Assembly: GCF_016583745.1 (NCBI RefSeq)
Contig: NZ_NRRQ01000017.1
Span: forward strand, 1-64,000
DNA length: 64,000 nucleotides
Reading direction: 5' to 3'
Source: Chromatium okenii
GTDB lineage: Bacteria > Pseudomonadota > Gammaproteobacteria > Chromatiales > Chromatiaceae
The translations under genes were made by a program, and so were the position numbers. The notes beneath the pieces are model-generated. The model saw only the letters and a list, made by a program, of their open reading frames with translations. It had not been told where the DNA came from and did no database searches. Shown piece by piece: positions 44,339 through 55,000 of this stretch. The first letter of the stretch is position 1, and the number at the start of each line of letters is the position of its first letter.

Positions 44339-46435
44339 TCAGCCCCCTTTTCCCACTGTCGCTACTACGCGGATGCGACGGTTATCTGGGATTTCAGTGA
44401 AGGCCAAAACTGTGAGGTTACGCACTGCCCCGCGTAACCAACTGGCGATCCAAGCGCGAATTTCTGGAGCAACGACCAAAACTGCTGGCGCACCTTCCGC
44501 TTCCTGCTGCGCCGCTGCTTCCGTAACCGACCGTTGCACCCGTTCCGCCAGCCCCGGTTCGATCCCGATGCTTTCGCCCTGACTGCTTTGAAGGGATTTG
44601 TGCAAAATCTGCTCCAAACCCGGATCCAGCGCGATCAGCGGCAGCTCGTCATCAGCACCCACCAAGTCCTGCACGATTGAACGCGCCAGCGCGGTTCGCA
44701 CCGCCGCCGTCAGCACGGCAGAATCCTGACTCTTGGGCGCTCGTTCCGCCAAAATCTCGACGATGGTGCGCAAATCGCGGATAGAGACCTGCTCTGCCAG
44801 CAAGTTTTGCAACACTTTCAACAACAAGCCCAACGGGACAGTTTTGGCAGCCAACAGACTTTCCACCAATTTTGGCGACTGCCGCGCCAGTTGATCGAGC
44901 AGATGCTGCACTTCCTCATAACCAATCAGGCGCTGGGCGTGATCACGAAAAATTTGCGACAGATGAGTCGCAATCACGGTCGCCGCATCGACGACGGTAT
45001 AACCCGCACCCTGCGCCGCTTCCCGATCCAACGGATCAATCCACAGCGCATCAAGATGAAACGTCGGGTCCTTGGTAGGAGTGCCAGCGACGCTGCCAAA
45101 CACCTTGCCGGGATTGATCGCCAATTCCCGATCTGGAAACACTTCCGCCTCGGCAACGATTACGCCAAGTAATGAAATTCGATATTGATTCGGCGTGAGA
45201 TCAAGGTTATCGCGGATATGCACCGGCTGAATTAAAAACCCAAATTCTTGCGACAACTTGCGGCGAATTCCTTTAATGCGCCCCATCAATTGTCCATCTT
45301 GGCTGCGATCCACCAGCGGAATTAACCGATAACCCACTTCCAGCGCAATTAAATCAACCGGCGGCACGTCCTCCCACGATAAATCACGATCTTCCATTGG
45401 CGCAGGCAGCTCGCCACCGCTGGCTAATTGTTCCTCATCACCCACCACAACCAATTCTGACGCTTTACGGCTTTGCAAATAAGCACCGCCTGCCAACATT
45501 GACGCCAATCCGAGAAAAACCAGATTCGGCATCCCCGGAATTGCGCCGAGGATCGCAATCACTCCGGCGGCGATATACAGCACGCGAGGATTGGAAAACA
45601 ACTGGCTGAATACCTGTTGCCCCATATCCTGCGCAGTATTAGCGCGGGTAACGACGATGGCGGCTGCCGACGACAGCAGCAACGCTGGCAATTGCGCGAC
45701 CAACCCGTCGCCGATACTCAACAACAAATAATTATTTGCAGCATCGTTAAACGTCATCCCGTGCTGGGTGGTGCCGATGATGATGCCGCCGAGAATGTTG
45801 ATAAATAAGATTAAAATGCCGGCCACCGCATCGCCGCGCACGAATTTACTGGCACCGTCCATCGAGCCATAAAAATCCGCTTCCTGCGCCACATCCGCCC
45901 GCCGCTGCCGCGCCACTTCCTGCGAAATCAGCCCCGCGTTGAGATCAGCATCAATCGCCATCTGCTTGCCGGGCATCGCGTCCAACGTGAAGCGGGCGCT
46001 CACTTCCGACACCCGTCCTGCGCCCTTGGTGACCACCACGAAATTGATGATGATCAGAATCGCAAACACCACGATGCCGATGGCGAAGTTGCCACCGAGA
46101 ACGAATTGTCCAAATGCTTCAATCACTTGACCGGCAGCTTCGGTACCTTCGCCACCTTTCAGCAAAATAACGCGAGTAGAGGCAACATTTAAGGCGAGGC
46201 GCAGCAGCGTGGCTAACAACAAAATGGTGGGAAAAGACGCGAAATCGACCGGACGCGGGGTATAAACCGCCACCATCACCACGATAAGTGACAGCGCGAT
46301 ATTGAAAGTGAAAAGTAAATCCAGCGCCAACGGCGGCAGCGGCAAGACCAACATTGCCAGCAATGCCAACAACATCAGTGGTGCGCCCAAACCCAAGCGC
46401 CCCACGCCGCCAAGCCGTTCGCCCAGCGTCGCCAT
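44339..46435 (-). CDS. flhA: flagellar export gate protein FlhA
   Basis: 698 residues. The N-terminal membrane part has about eight helices with the FHIPEP-family block (GRVSEVSARFTLDAMPGKQMAIDADLNAGLI, residues about 140-170), followed by the cytoplasmic FlhA_C domain that docks export chaperone complexes. It is part of the type III export apparatus with FlhB and FliPQR. The start lies 6 bases after the flhB stop in the transcript. Confidence 0.96.
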   Translation of the reverse strand: MATLGERLGGVGRLGLGAPLMLLALLAMLVLPLPPLALDLLFTFNIALSLIVVMVAVYTPRPVDFASFPTILLLATLLRLALNVASTRVILLKGGEGTEAAGQVIEAFGQFVLGGNFAIGIVVFAILIIINFVVVTKGAGRVSEVSARFTLDAMPGKQMAIDADLNAGLISQEVARQRRADVAQEADFYGSMDGASKFVRGDAVAGILILFINILGGIIIGTTQHGMTFNDAANNYLLLSIGDGLVAQLPALLLSSAAAIVVTRANTAQDMGQQVFSQLFSNPRVLYIAAGVIAILGAIPGMPNLVFLGLASMLAGGAYLQSRKASELVVVGDEEQLASGGELPAPMEDRDLSWEDVPPVDLIALEVGYRLIPLVDRSQDGQLMGRIKGIRRKLSQEFGFLIQPVHIRDNLDLTPNQYRISLLGVIVAEAEVFPDRELAINPGKVFGSVAGTPTKDPTFHLDALWIDPLDREAAQGAGYTVVDAATVIATHLSQIFRDHAQRLIGYEEVQHLLDQLARQSPKLVESLLAAKTVPLGLLLKVLQNLLAEQVSIRDLRTIVEILAERAPKSQDSAVLTAAVRTALARSIVQDLVGADDELPLIALDPGLEQILHKSLQSSQGESIGIEPGLAERVQRSVTEAAAQQEAEGAPAVLVVAPEIRAWIASWLRGAVRNLTVLAFTEIPDNRRIRVVATVGKGG

Positions 46436-46441
46436 CAGTAA

Positions 46442-47590
46442 TTAGCGCCGCACTTGGCGCGCAGTGCGTTGATCGAGATATTCATCCGGCACCGGTAAAT
46501 CATCAGGCAATGTGAGTTCCTCAATATCATCTTGTTTTAATTGATAGACATAAGCGAGTAATCGCGCCACGGCGACAAATAACCCATTAGGAATCTCTTG
46601 TCCAATTTCAGTGGTGAAATAGATAGCGCGAGCGACTTTGGGCGCAGTAATTTGCGTGATATTGTGTTCTTCTGCCAATTCCCGAATAGCCAATGCAGTA
46701 TCATCAACTCCCTTCGCTAATAATTGCGGCGCGATCATTTTTTCTGCTTGATAGACAATAGCCACTGCATAATGCGTTGGATTAGTAATGACCACATCTG
46801 CTTTGGGAACATCCGACATCATGCGCTGCTGCGCCATTTCCTGCTGCAATTGCCGAATGCGTCCCTTAACTTCCGGCTTGCCATCGCTTTCTTTATATTC
46901 ATCTTTGATTTCTTGCAGCGTCATCCGCAACTGCTTGTTATGATTCCATAATTGAAATGGAACATCAATCAACGCCACAGCAATGAGTGCGGCGGATGCG
47001 ACTAAAAAAAGGTGAATTGCCATATCACCAGTTTGCGTAATTGCGGTGACCAATGGCAGCTCACCTAAATGCATCAACGCATCCCACATTCCCGCAATAG
47101 AAAACCACGCAACCGTACCAACTAACACAAATTTACCGAGTGATTTCAGAAGTTCTGACAACCCCTGAACCGAAAATATCCGTTTAATGCCGGTGAACGG
47201 ATTGAGTTTTGAAAACTTTGGCGCAAAGGCTTGACTTGAAAAATTGGCACCACCAATCAAAATGGGAGCAAAAATAGCAATAACCATCATTAAAATAAAT
47301 AACGGCGTAATAATCAACAATGCTCGCGTCATCAATTCTTGTAAACGCGGGATAATTAAACCCACATCAAAAACGAGTTGGCGCTCTATAGTGAGCGCCT
47401 CAGTGAGCAATTGCATTATTTGGACGGTAAAATCGCCACCGAGGAAATTAAAGTATGCGCCGCCGATTAACAAAATTACCAGCGTATTAAATTCGCGTGA
47501 ACGCGCTACCTGCCCCTTTTCGCGTGAATCGCGTAACCGTTTCGCGGTGGGTTCTTCAGTTTGTTCTTGACCATTTTCGTTTTCAGCCAT
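46442..47590 (-). CDS. flhB: flagellar export switch protein FlhB
   Basis: 382 residues. Four membrane segments (about 33-215) and the cytoplasmic domain with the self-cleavage motif NPTH (270-273) in ADVVITNPTHYAVAI. FlhB cleaves itself after Asn and switches export from rod/hook to filament proteins when signalled by FliK. The FliK of this locus is unusually long, so this pair is of special interest. The N-terminus EEPTAKRLRDSREKGQV is typical. Confidence 0.96.
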   Translation of the reverse strand: MAENENGQEQTEEPTAKRLRDSREKGQVARSREFNTLVILLIGGAYFNFLGGDFTVQIMQLLTEALTIERQLVFDVGLIIPRLQELMTRALLIITPLFILMMVIAIFAPILIGGANFSSQAFAPKFSKLNPFTGIKRIFSVQGLSELLKSLGKFVLVGTVAWFSIAGMWDALMHLGELPLVTAITQTGDMAIHLFLVASAALIAVALIDVPFQLWNHNKQLRMTLQEIKDEYKESDGKPEVKGRIRQLQQEMAQQRMMSDVPKADVVITNPTHYAVAIVYQAEKMIAPQLLAKGVDDTALAIRELAEEHNITQITAPKVARAIYFTTEIGQEIPNGLFVAVARLLAYVYQLKQDDIEELTLPDDLPVPDEYLDQRTARQVRR

Positions 47591-47591
47591 C

Positions 47592-48374
47592 TTAACGGCT
47601 CATCATCTGCTGAATTAAATCAAAAGCGAGCAGCAATAGTTCGCCAATACGCGCTGGAAAATTAGGCAAAGTAAAAACGAGTACAAAAAAACCGGCAAGA
47701 ATGGTCAACGGAAATCCAATCGCAAAGATATTCAGTTGCGGCGAAGCGCGAGTGACCACGCCCATCGCCAAATTCACTAATAATAATGAAGCCATAGCGG
47801 GCAAAGCGATTAACACTGCATGAGAAAACATGGTGTGTCCAAACGTCACGATTGCCCATAAATCATCACGCAATAATCCAGTGCTGGTTACTGGTATGGA
47901 TTCAAAACTTTTTAACAAGAGTTGAATAAACACGAGATGACCATTTAACGCAAGAAAAATCAGCATGACTAAAATAGTGAGAAATTGCGAAATCATGGGC
48001 ACCTGAACACCACCAACCGGGTCCATTGCCGAAGCAAAGCCTAAACCCATCGACAACGCAATATATTCTCCAGCTTGCGTCAACGCAGAAAACACCATTT
48101 GCAACACAAATCCCATACTGATTCCAATCAGGACTTGTCGGATAGCAACCACTACGCCTTCTAAACTCAGTGGATCAATTACCGGAGGTGTTTGTAGTTG
48201 TGGCACAACTACCAACGCTAATAACAATCCCAACCCAATTCTAACGCGGACATTAACAGTGCGTGCTCCAAATAAAGGCGCAACCAATAATGCAGCACTG
48301 ATGCGCACAAATGTCCATAACCATGCCCCAACCCACAACGCTAAATCTTGAGTAGTGAGTGCTAAGGGTGACAT
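47592..48374 (-). CDS. fliR: flagellar export protein FliR
   Basis: 260 residues, six or so membrane helices. Recognisable FliR stretches are WTFVRISAALLVAPLFGARTVNVRVRIGLGLLLALVV and GEYIALSMGLGFASAMDPVGGVQVPMISQFL. FliR forms the export gate with FliP and FliQ. It stops one base before flhB starts. Confidence 0.95.
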   Translation of the reverse strand: MSPLALTTQDLALWVGAWLWTFVRISAALLVAPLFGARTVNVRVRIGLGLLLALVVVPQLQTPPVIDPLSLEGVVVAIRQVLIGISMGFVLQMVFSALTQAGEYIALSMGLGFASAMDPVGGVQVPMISQFLTILVMLIFLALNGHLVFIQLLLKSFESIPVTSTGLLRDDLWAIVTFGHTMFSHAVLIALPAMASLLLVNLAMGVVTRASPQLNIFAIGFPLTILAGFFVLVFTLPNFPARIGELLLLAFDLIQQMMSR

Positions 48375-48389
48375 AAAAAATAACGCAGA

Positions 48390-48671
48390 CTAACCGATTA
48401 AACTAGGAATAGAATGATATAAACGAATGACATAATCTGTAATCAAAGACAACATCCAATGCCCAGAAAAAACCAATGACGCACCAATGCCCAATAGTTT
48501 TGGGATAAAACTTAAAGTCATTTCCTGAATTTGTGTTGCAGCTTGGATCATACTGATTACCAAACCAATAATTAACCCCGCCAATAGTGGTGGTGCAGAT
48601 AATAAAATAATCATCTCGCCCGCCTCTTTACCAACATCAAGTACTATTTCTGGTGTCACTTGTATTTTCAT
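48390..48671 (-). CDS. fliQ: flagellar export protein FliQ
   Basis: 93 residues, close to the usual 89. Two membrane helices joined by a short loop: EAGEMIILLSAPPLLAGLIIGLVISMIQAATQIQEMTLSFIPKLLGI is the family signature. FliQ packs around FliP and FliR in the export gate. It starts 1 base before fliP ends. Confidence 0.95.
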   Translation of the reverse strand: MKIQVTPEIVLDVGKEAGEMIILLSAPPLLAGLIIGLVISMIQAATQIQEMTLSFIPKLLGIGASLVFSGHWMLSLITDYVIRLYHSIPSLIG

Positions 48672-48672
48672 C

Positions 48673-49419
48673 CTAACTGTAAAAACTTTGCGCCAAAGTG
48701 CCCATGATTAACGACCAGCCATCAACTAAAACAAACAACATAATTTTGAATGGTAGCGAAATAATCAGCGGCGACAGCATCATCATACCCATCGACATCA
48801 ACACACTTGCCACCACCAAATCAATAATTAAAAAAGGAATCAAAATTAAAAACCCAATTTGAAAAGCAGTTTTTAGTTCGCTGATGATAAATGCCGGAAC
48901 CAAGAGATTGAGCGGGATTGCGTCTGGTGATGCAAAACCATCAAGACCTTTAATTTCGGCAAATAATGCAATATCGGTCTCGCGGGTTTGCTCCAACATG
49001 AACGCACGCAATGGTTTCACTGCCGCAACAATCGCTTCTTCAGTACCGAGTTTTTCATCTAAATAAGGTAACACAGCAGTATTATAAATATCTTCAAAAA
49101 CGGGAGCCATAACAAACAACGTTAAAAAAAACGCTAATCCTAAAAGAACTTGATTAGACGGTGTTTGCGAGGTTCCTAATCCCTGACGTAAAATTGCCAA
49201 AACGACAATAATACGGGTAAACGAAGTCAACATAACCAGTGCTGACGGCAACAATGTCAACACCGTCATAAATAACAAAATTTGTAGTGTTAATGAATAC
49301 ACTTGACCGCCATTCGGAGCGGCGGTCACTGTCACGGCATTCATACCACCAATTTGGGCAAATACCAGTTCTGGCAATAATAAAAAAAACGCCAGCACCA
49401 GCCAGCGTTGCTGAGTCAT
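48673..49419 (-). CDS. fliP: flagellar export protein FliP
   Basis: 248 residues. A cleavable signal peptide (to VFAQ) is followed by four helices: [58 protein letters not shown] and [42 protein letters not shown] are the two family signatures. FliP is the core of the export gate. It starts inside the fliO stop region (overlap of 4). Confidence 0.96.
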   Translation of the reverse strand: MTQQRWLVLAFFLLLPELVFAQIGGMNAVTVTAAPNGGQVYSLTLQILLFMTVLTLLPSALVMLTSFTRIIVVLAILRQGLGTSQTPSNQVLLGLAFFLTLFVMAPVFEDIYNTAVLPYLDEKLGTEEAIVAAVKPLRAFMLEQTRETDIALFAEIKGLDGFASPDAIPLNLLVPAFIISELKTAFQIGFLILIPFLIIDLVVASVLMSMGMMMLSPLIISLPFKIMLFVLVDGWSLIMGTLAQSFYS

Positions 49420-49853
49420 GGTTTTGATCCTACTGAACGGAATTGTTTGAGTAATTGTTCAAACTGTCCAGAGGATTGCTCGGATATTGGTATAATAAGA
49501 GGCGTGCGCAAAGTATGAAGATGTGATAATCCTGCTGGCGTTAAGCCAATTAAAATCTGCTCTTCACCTACTTGAACTAACAACAATTGTTCGCGACTAC
49601 TAATAGCACGCACAGCGAGAATTTCAATGACTGACGACCCTGCTGTTGTTAAACCGGGAATGCGCCGCAGGAACCAAGCTAAAAGCAAAATCATCAAAAT
49701 AATGATCACCAAACCACCAATTAGTTGGGTAAGATAACTAGCGGTTGGTGAAATTGGTGTATGAATTGAATCAGTAACGGCAGCGGCTGAGTGACTTATC
49801 AATAGCCAACCGGTGATGATGTAATAATAACTTGCGGTGTGTAAGTGACACAT
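49416..49853 (-). CDS. fliO: flagellar export protein FliO
   Basis: 145 residues. A first hydrophobic stretch (about 8-25) may be a signal, and a second (45-66, [23 protein letters not shown]) anchors it; a small cytoplasmic domain follows ([35 protein letters not shown]). FliO is an assembly factor for FliP. The family is variable; position between fliN and fliP supports the call. Confidence 0.85.
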   Translation of the reverse strand: MCHLHTASYYYIITGWLLISHSAAAVTDSIHTPISPTASYLTQLIGGLVIIILMILLLAWFLRRIPGLTTAGSSVIEILAVRAISSREQLLLVQVGEEQILIGLTPAGLSHLHTLRTPLIIPISEQSSGQFEQLLKQFRSVGSKP

Positions 49854-49858
49854 TGACG

Positions 49859-50404
49859 CTACTGCCGTAACTTGCGAACACGTTCACTAGGACTAATAAC
49901 ATCTGTTAAACGAATGCCGAATTTTTCATTAACAACCACCACTTCTCCATGCGCAATAAGAGTGCCATTAACTAAGACATCCAGCGGCGCACCTGCCAAG
50001 CGATCTAATTCAACTACTGATCCTTGATTGAGTTGTAATAAATTGCGAATTGTAATTCGTGACCGCCCGATTTCCATCGAAATCGTCACTGGCACATCTA
50101 ACAACATATTGAGATTAAGATTTTCCAACGCAGTTGGCGATGAATTGGAAAAATCATCAGGATTCAATGGTTGCGCTCTTAGCGAATCCATTGTTTCTTC
50201 ACCAAATCGCCGCAATTTTGGTTGTGGCTTATTGCCGTCTTTACCACCATTCAGTGCATCACCATCACGCTCGCGCCCCTGCGGTTTTTTTGCAGCCGGT
50301 GGATCGGGTATAGAAGGCTCAGTGGCTTCTTTTTGTTCTTCCAATGCCATTGCCCAATCATCAGCAACAGCATCACCTAAATCAGTATCGCTATCGGTAC
50401 TCAT
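49859..50404 (-). CDS. fliN: flagellar motor switch protein FliN
   Basis: 181 residues. The first about 95 residues are charged and Pro-rich and probably disordered; the SpoA domain is in the last about 80 (LLDVPVTISMEIGRSRITIRNLLQLNQGSVVELDRLAGAPLDVLVNG…VNEKFGIRLTDVIS). FliN forms the C-ring base with FliM and FliG. It is longer than E. coli FliN (137) because of the N-terminal extension. Confidence 0.93.
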   Translation of the reverse strand: MSTDSDTDLGDAVADDWAMALEEQKEATEPSIPDPPAAKKPQGRERDGDALNGGKDGNKPQPKLRRFGEETMDSLRAQPLNPDDFSNSSPTALENLNLNMLLDVPVTISMEIGRSRITIRNLLQLNQGSVVELDRLAGAPLDVLVNGTLIAHGEVVVVNEKFGIRLTDVISPSERVRKLRQ

Positions 50405-50417
50405 TATGTATTACTCA

Positions 50418-51401
50418 CTAATGCTTTGCTTGGATATATTCGGAAACTTTAATAGCATTATGACCATTAGAAACGCCAAACTTACCGCGTAATAATGGAA
50501 TATCTTCAACGTACAAAACCACTGTTTCCGGCAAATTGATTGGAATAATGTCACCAGGGCGCATATCCAATAATTGCTCCACAGATAACTCAGTTTCCAC
50601 TAAAGTTGAACTGACATTCACGATTGCTGTTGGAATTTCTTCTTGCAAGGCACGCAGCCAACGCTCATCCACTCCAGAGCGATCTGATTGCAATCCAGTA
50701 TCCAATTGTTCACGAATTGGTTCGATCATTGAATACGGCAGAGTAACATGCAGGTTACCGCCGCCGCCGTCCAATTCAATATGAAAATCGTTAATCACCA
50801 CAATTTCGGTGGGGCTGACGATATTTGCAAACTGCGGATTCACTTCTGAGTTAATGAACTCAAAAGTCAACTGCATAACCGGTTCCCAAGCCTTTTGCAT
50901 ATCTTCAAAAGCAGCATCAAGCAAATTTTTAATCACCCGCATTTCCATTGCGGTAAAATCGCGCCCTTCAATACGCGAATAATAACGACCATCGCCTCCA
51001 AAAAAGTTATCTACTAAACTGAAAACCAGTTTAGGATCAAGCACGAATAATCCTGTGCCGTGCAATGGAATTACCCGCACCATATTTAAACTGGTTGGCA
51101 CATAAAGTCCGTGAATGTACTCTGAAAACTTTGTAATACGCGCACCAATGACAGAGACCTCTGATGAACGGCGCAACAAATTAAATAGGTGAATACGCAA
51201 ATAACGCGCAAACCGTTCATTAATCATGTCGAGCGTGGGCATTCGCCCGCGAACAATTCGTTCTTGAGTGGCAAAGTCAAAAGGACGCGCATTTCCATCA
51301 GATGGAAACGGATTAGAACTGGTATCAATTTCCCCGTCATCTACGCCGTGTAATAGGGCGTCGATTTCATCTTGACTGAGAATATCAGTCTGTTGTGCCA
51401 T
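50418..51401 (-). CDS. fliM: flagellar motor switch protein FliM
   Basis: 327 residues. The N-terminal CheY-P binding peptide is DILSQDEIDALLHGV (residues 6-20). It is followed by the CheC-like middle domain (KFSEYIHGLYVPTSLNMVRVIPLHGTGLFVLDPKLVFSLVDNFFGG) and the SpoA domain (ELSVEQLLDMRPGDIIPINLPETV). FliM receives the CheY signal and switches rotation. The stop is 13 bases before fliN. Confidence 0.96.
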   Translation of the reverse strand: MAQQTDILSQDEIDALLHGVDDGEIDTSSNPFPSDGNARPFDFATQERIVRGRMPTLDMINERFARYLRIHLFNLLRRSSEVSVIGARITKFSEYIHGLYVPTSLNMVRVIPLHGTGLFVLDPKLVFSLVDNFFGGDGRYYSRIEGRDFTAMEMRVIKNLLDAAFEDMQKAWEPVMQLTFEFINSEVNPQFANIVSPTEIVVINDFHIELDGGGGNLHVTLPYSMIEPIREQLDTGLQSDRSGVDERWLRALQEEIPTAIVNVSSTLVETELSVEQLLDMRPGDIIPINLPETVVLYVEDIPLLRGKFGVSNGHNAIKVSEYIQAKH

Positions 51402-51415
51402 GTTTTGCTCGTCCT

Positions 51416-51982
51416 TTACTGCATCAATAATTCTGTAAACAGAATATCTTGAATGTCAGCAGGTTCACGCGATTTTGTTAGAATGTCATTCAGCATTTTT
51501 TTCAAACTTTCACGCAGTGAATTTTTACCTTCTTGAGTATTTACAACAGCGTAGCTTTGTCCAGAAAGCTGCGTTAGTAAATCATTTTGGATGCGCGGTA
51601 AATGTTTTTCTAAAGCTGCTACTACTGCTGCTGTACGGGTGACGACGGTAATATTAATACGCAAAAAACGCACCGGACCGGACGCAGCAATATTCACTGT
51701 GAGCGGTTTGAATGCGTGATAAATTACCGGCACTTGTTCAATAGGATGATCGGTTTTAACAGCATGGGTGTCTTCAGTTGCATGTCCATCTGTTGTTTCT
51801 GAACCTTCAGCAGGTTCAGTGTGCGCAGCAGGTGCCATCACTAAAAAGTAATAAGCTGCTCCACCACCTGCAACGAGCACAAAAACAACACCAACGATTA
51901 ATAAAATCAATTTGGTGTTTAAGCCTTTTTTAGGTTCAGTGTCTTTTTTTTCAGTCTGCGCCGGAGTAGGTTTTTTAGCCAT
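51416..51982 (-). CDS. fliL: flagellar basal body protein FliL
   Basis: 188 residues. A Lys-rich N-terminus, one membrane helix (about 23-47, KLILLIVGVVFVLVAGGGAAYYFLVM), a linker and the periplasmic FliL domain (FLRINITVVTRTAAVVAALEKHLPRIQNDLLTQLSG). FliL supports stator function and torque. It is the first gene after the hairpin behind fliK, so it may start a new transcript or depend on readthrough. Confidence 0.93.
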   Translation of the reverse strand: MAKKPTPAQTEKKDTEPKKGLNTKLILLIVGVVFVLVAGGGAAYYFLVMAPAAHTEPAEGSETTDGHATEDTHAVKTDHPIEQVPVIYHAFKPLTVNIAASGPVRFLRINITVVTRTAAVVAALEKHLPRIQNDLLTQLSGQSYAVVNTQEGKNSLRESLKKMLNDILTKSREPADIQDILFTELLMQ

Positions 51983-52023
51983 AGTTTAGTTCCAAAAATG
52001 GTTAGTGATAAAAGCGTGTATAC

Positions 52024-52063
52024 AAAAAACGGCATAAAACTAATTGTAAAAATGCCGGTTTTT
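52024..52063 (-). terminator. hairpin terminator after fliK
   Basis: On the minus strand the arms CGGCAT (52057-52052) and ATGCCG (52035-52030) are followed by six T. A run of A/T pairs extends the stem so the structure also works on the plus strand. It separates fliEFGHIJK from fliL onward. Confidence 0.5.
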
Positions 52064-52073
52064 AATCAAAAAA

Positions 52074-55000
52074 TTACGCAAAATCATCTAATTGGTTCAG
52101 CGAATCTGCTGGTTGCTGTAAATCAGAATCAGGCAATTCTTCATCGCTATCGTCAAGCGCATATGATTGACTTTGTGAATTTTGCGTTAATTCTCGCTCT
52201 GAGCCACGCCGGTCTTGTGGCAATTGATCTGTAATTGATACATTGCCCAGTTGTAAACCATCTTGTGCAAGACTATCGCGTAATCGTGGTAATGCTACTT
52301 CCAACACATCACGAACAATTGCACTAGAGGAAACAAACTGTATGTGTGCTTTTTCTGCTTCCATTGTTAATCTGACATCTAATGCACCTAAATTTGCAGG
52401 ATGCAATTTTAATTCTACTGTATCAGTATTTGTTTGCACCAGCCACTTGACTGGATTAGCAAGATATGATTCACCGTTCGGTTGTAAAAGATTATTCAGA
52501 TCAAGTGGCTGTTTAGATAACATTACCGGAGGTGCAGACAAAGAGGAAAACACAGACGGTGTTATTCTTTGCTGTCCTAACATTGTCAATCGCTGCGCAT
52601 CTTCGTTGATAGAAGTAGCTATGGTTTGACTGAAGCTCATCGTATCATCATTCGCTACAGAATGCACATCATCATTTATTGATTTATATGATGATCGCAA
52701 TAGCGTTCCACGCGCTGAAAACAGCGGCGGAACCTGTGATTCACTAATATACGATGGATTAGATATAGTGATTTGTAGCGGATCATTTTTTAATGATTTT
52801 ATAGGGATTTCCACTTTAAGTGTAGCAGATGATGTTGCATCAGATGATTCAATATCTACCGTACTGATATTTTCTGATGTTGAATCATCATTTGCTAGTG
52901 TAGATTGGTTAATACGCATTCCCATGACGGGAACAAAGTTTGGTTGTATGGCAGATTTTTCAATACTAAAAATTTCAACTTGACTCAACGGACTTTGATC
53001 TACATTTTGAATCGGCGTAACTGGCGCGGGCGCAACAATCGGTTCAATCTCAACTTCTAGCGCAGTTTGAATAGTCGGTTGAATCGGTGCAGCTGGCGCG
53101 GGCACAGCCTTTTCAATCACCGGCGCAGCAATTGGATCGATCTCAATTTCCGGTGCAGTTTGAACAGTCTGTTGAATCGGCGCAGCGGGCACAGCCTTTT
53201 CAATTACCGGCGCAGCAATTGGATCAATCTCAATTTCCGGTGCAGATTGAATAGTCGGTTGAATTGGTACAGAGGGCGTGGGCGCAGCCTTTTCAATCAC
53301 CGGCGCAGCAATCGGATCAATCTCAATTTCCGGTGCAGTTTGAATAGTCTGTTGAATTGGCACAGTTGGTGCGGGTGCAGCCTTCTCAGTCACCGGTGCA
53401 GCAATTGGATCAATCTCAACTTCTGGCGCAGTTTGAATAGTCGTTTGAATCGGTGCAGCGGGCGCGGGTGTAGCTTTTTCAATTATCGGCGCAGCAACTG
53501 GATCAATCTTAATTTCCGGTGCAGTTTGAATTGTTGGTTGAATCGGCGCAGCGGGCGCGGGCACAGCCTTTTCAATCACCGGCGCAGCAATCGGTTCAAT
53601 CTCAAATTCCGGTGCAGCTTGAATAATCGGTTGAATCGGCGTAACTGGCGCGGGCGCAGCTTTTTCAATCACCGGCGCAGCAATCGGCTCAATCTCAATT
53701 TCCGGTGCAGTTTGAACAATCGGTTGAATCGGCGCAGCAGGCACAGCCTTTTCAATCACCGGCGCAGCAATCGCATCAATTCCAATTTCTGGCGCAACTT
53801 GAATAGCCGGTTGAATTGACGCGGGCGCAGCTTTTTCAATCACTGGCGCAGCAATTGGATCAATTTCAATTTCCGGTGCCGTTTGAATATTCGGTTGAAT
53901 TGGTGCAGCTGGCGTGGGTGCAGCTTTTTCAATCACTGGCGCAGCAATTGGATCAATTTCAATTTCCGGTGCCGTTTGAATAGTCGGTTGAATTAGTGCA
54001 ACTGGCGTGGGTGCAGCTTTTTCAATCACCGGTGCAACAATTGGATCAATCTCAATTTCCGGTGCAGTTTGCACAGTCTGTTGAATTGGTGCAGGTGCAG
54101 CCTTTTCAATCACCGGCGCAGCAATTGGCTCAATCTCAATTTCCGGCGCAGCTTGAATTGCCGGTTGCAGCGGCGCAGTTGGCGTGGGCGCAGCCTTTTC
54201 AATCACCGGCGCAGCAATCGGATCAATCTCAATTTCCGGTGCAGCTTGAATAGTTGGTTGCATCGGTGCAGCTGGCGCGGGCGCAGCCTTTCCAACCACC
54301 GGTGCAGCAATTGGATCAATCTCAAGTTCTGGCGCAACTTGAATAGTCGATTGAATCGGTGCAGCTGGCGCGGGTGCAGCCTTTTCAATCACTGGCGCAG
54401 CAATTGGCTCAATCTCAATTTCCGGTGCAGCTTGAATAGTCGATTGAATGGGTGTAGCGGGCGCAGCCTTTTCAATCACCGGCGCAGCAATTGGCTCAAT
54501 CTCAATTTCCGGTGCAGCTTGAATAGTCGGTTGAATGGGTGTAGCGGGCGCAGCCTTTTCAATCACCGGCGCAGCAATCGGCTCAATCTCAATTTCCGGT
54601 GCAGCTTGAATAGTCGGTTGAATGGGTGTAGCGGGCGCAGCCTTTTCAATCACCGGCGCAGCAATCGGCTTAATCTCAACTTCTGGCGCAGCTTGAATAG
54701 TCGGTTGAATCGGTGCAGCTGGCGCGGGCGCAGCTTTTTCAACCACCGGCGCAGCAATTGGATCAATCTTAATTTCCGGCGCAGCTTGAATTGCCGGTTG
54801 CAGCGGCGCAGTTGGCGTGGGCGCAGCCTTTTCAATCACCGGCGCAGCAATCGGATCAATCTCAATTTCTGGCGCAGCTTGAATTGTCGGTTGAATTGGT
54901 GCAGCAGGCGCAGCCTTTTCAATTACCGGCGCAGCAATCGGCTCAATCTCAACTTCTGGCGCAGTTTGAATAGTCGGTTGAATCGGCGCAGCAGGCGCAG

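Noticed and set aside
53067-53819. 250-codon plus-strand open frame opposite fliK
   Set aside because: Same cause as above: antisense shadow of the repeat array.
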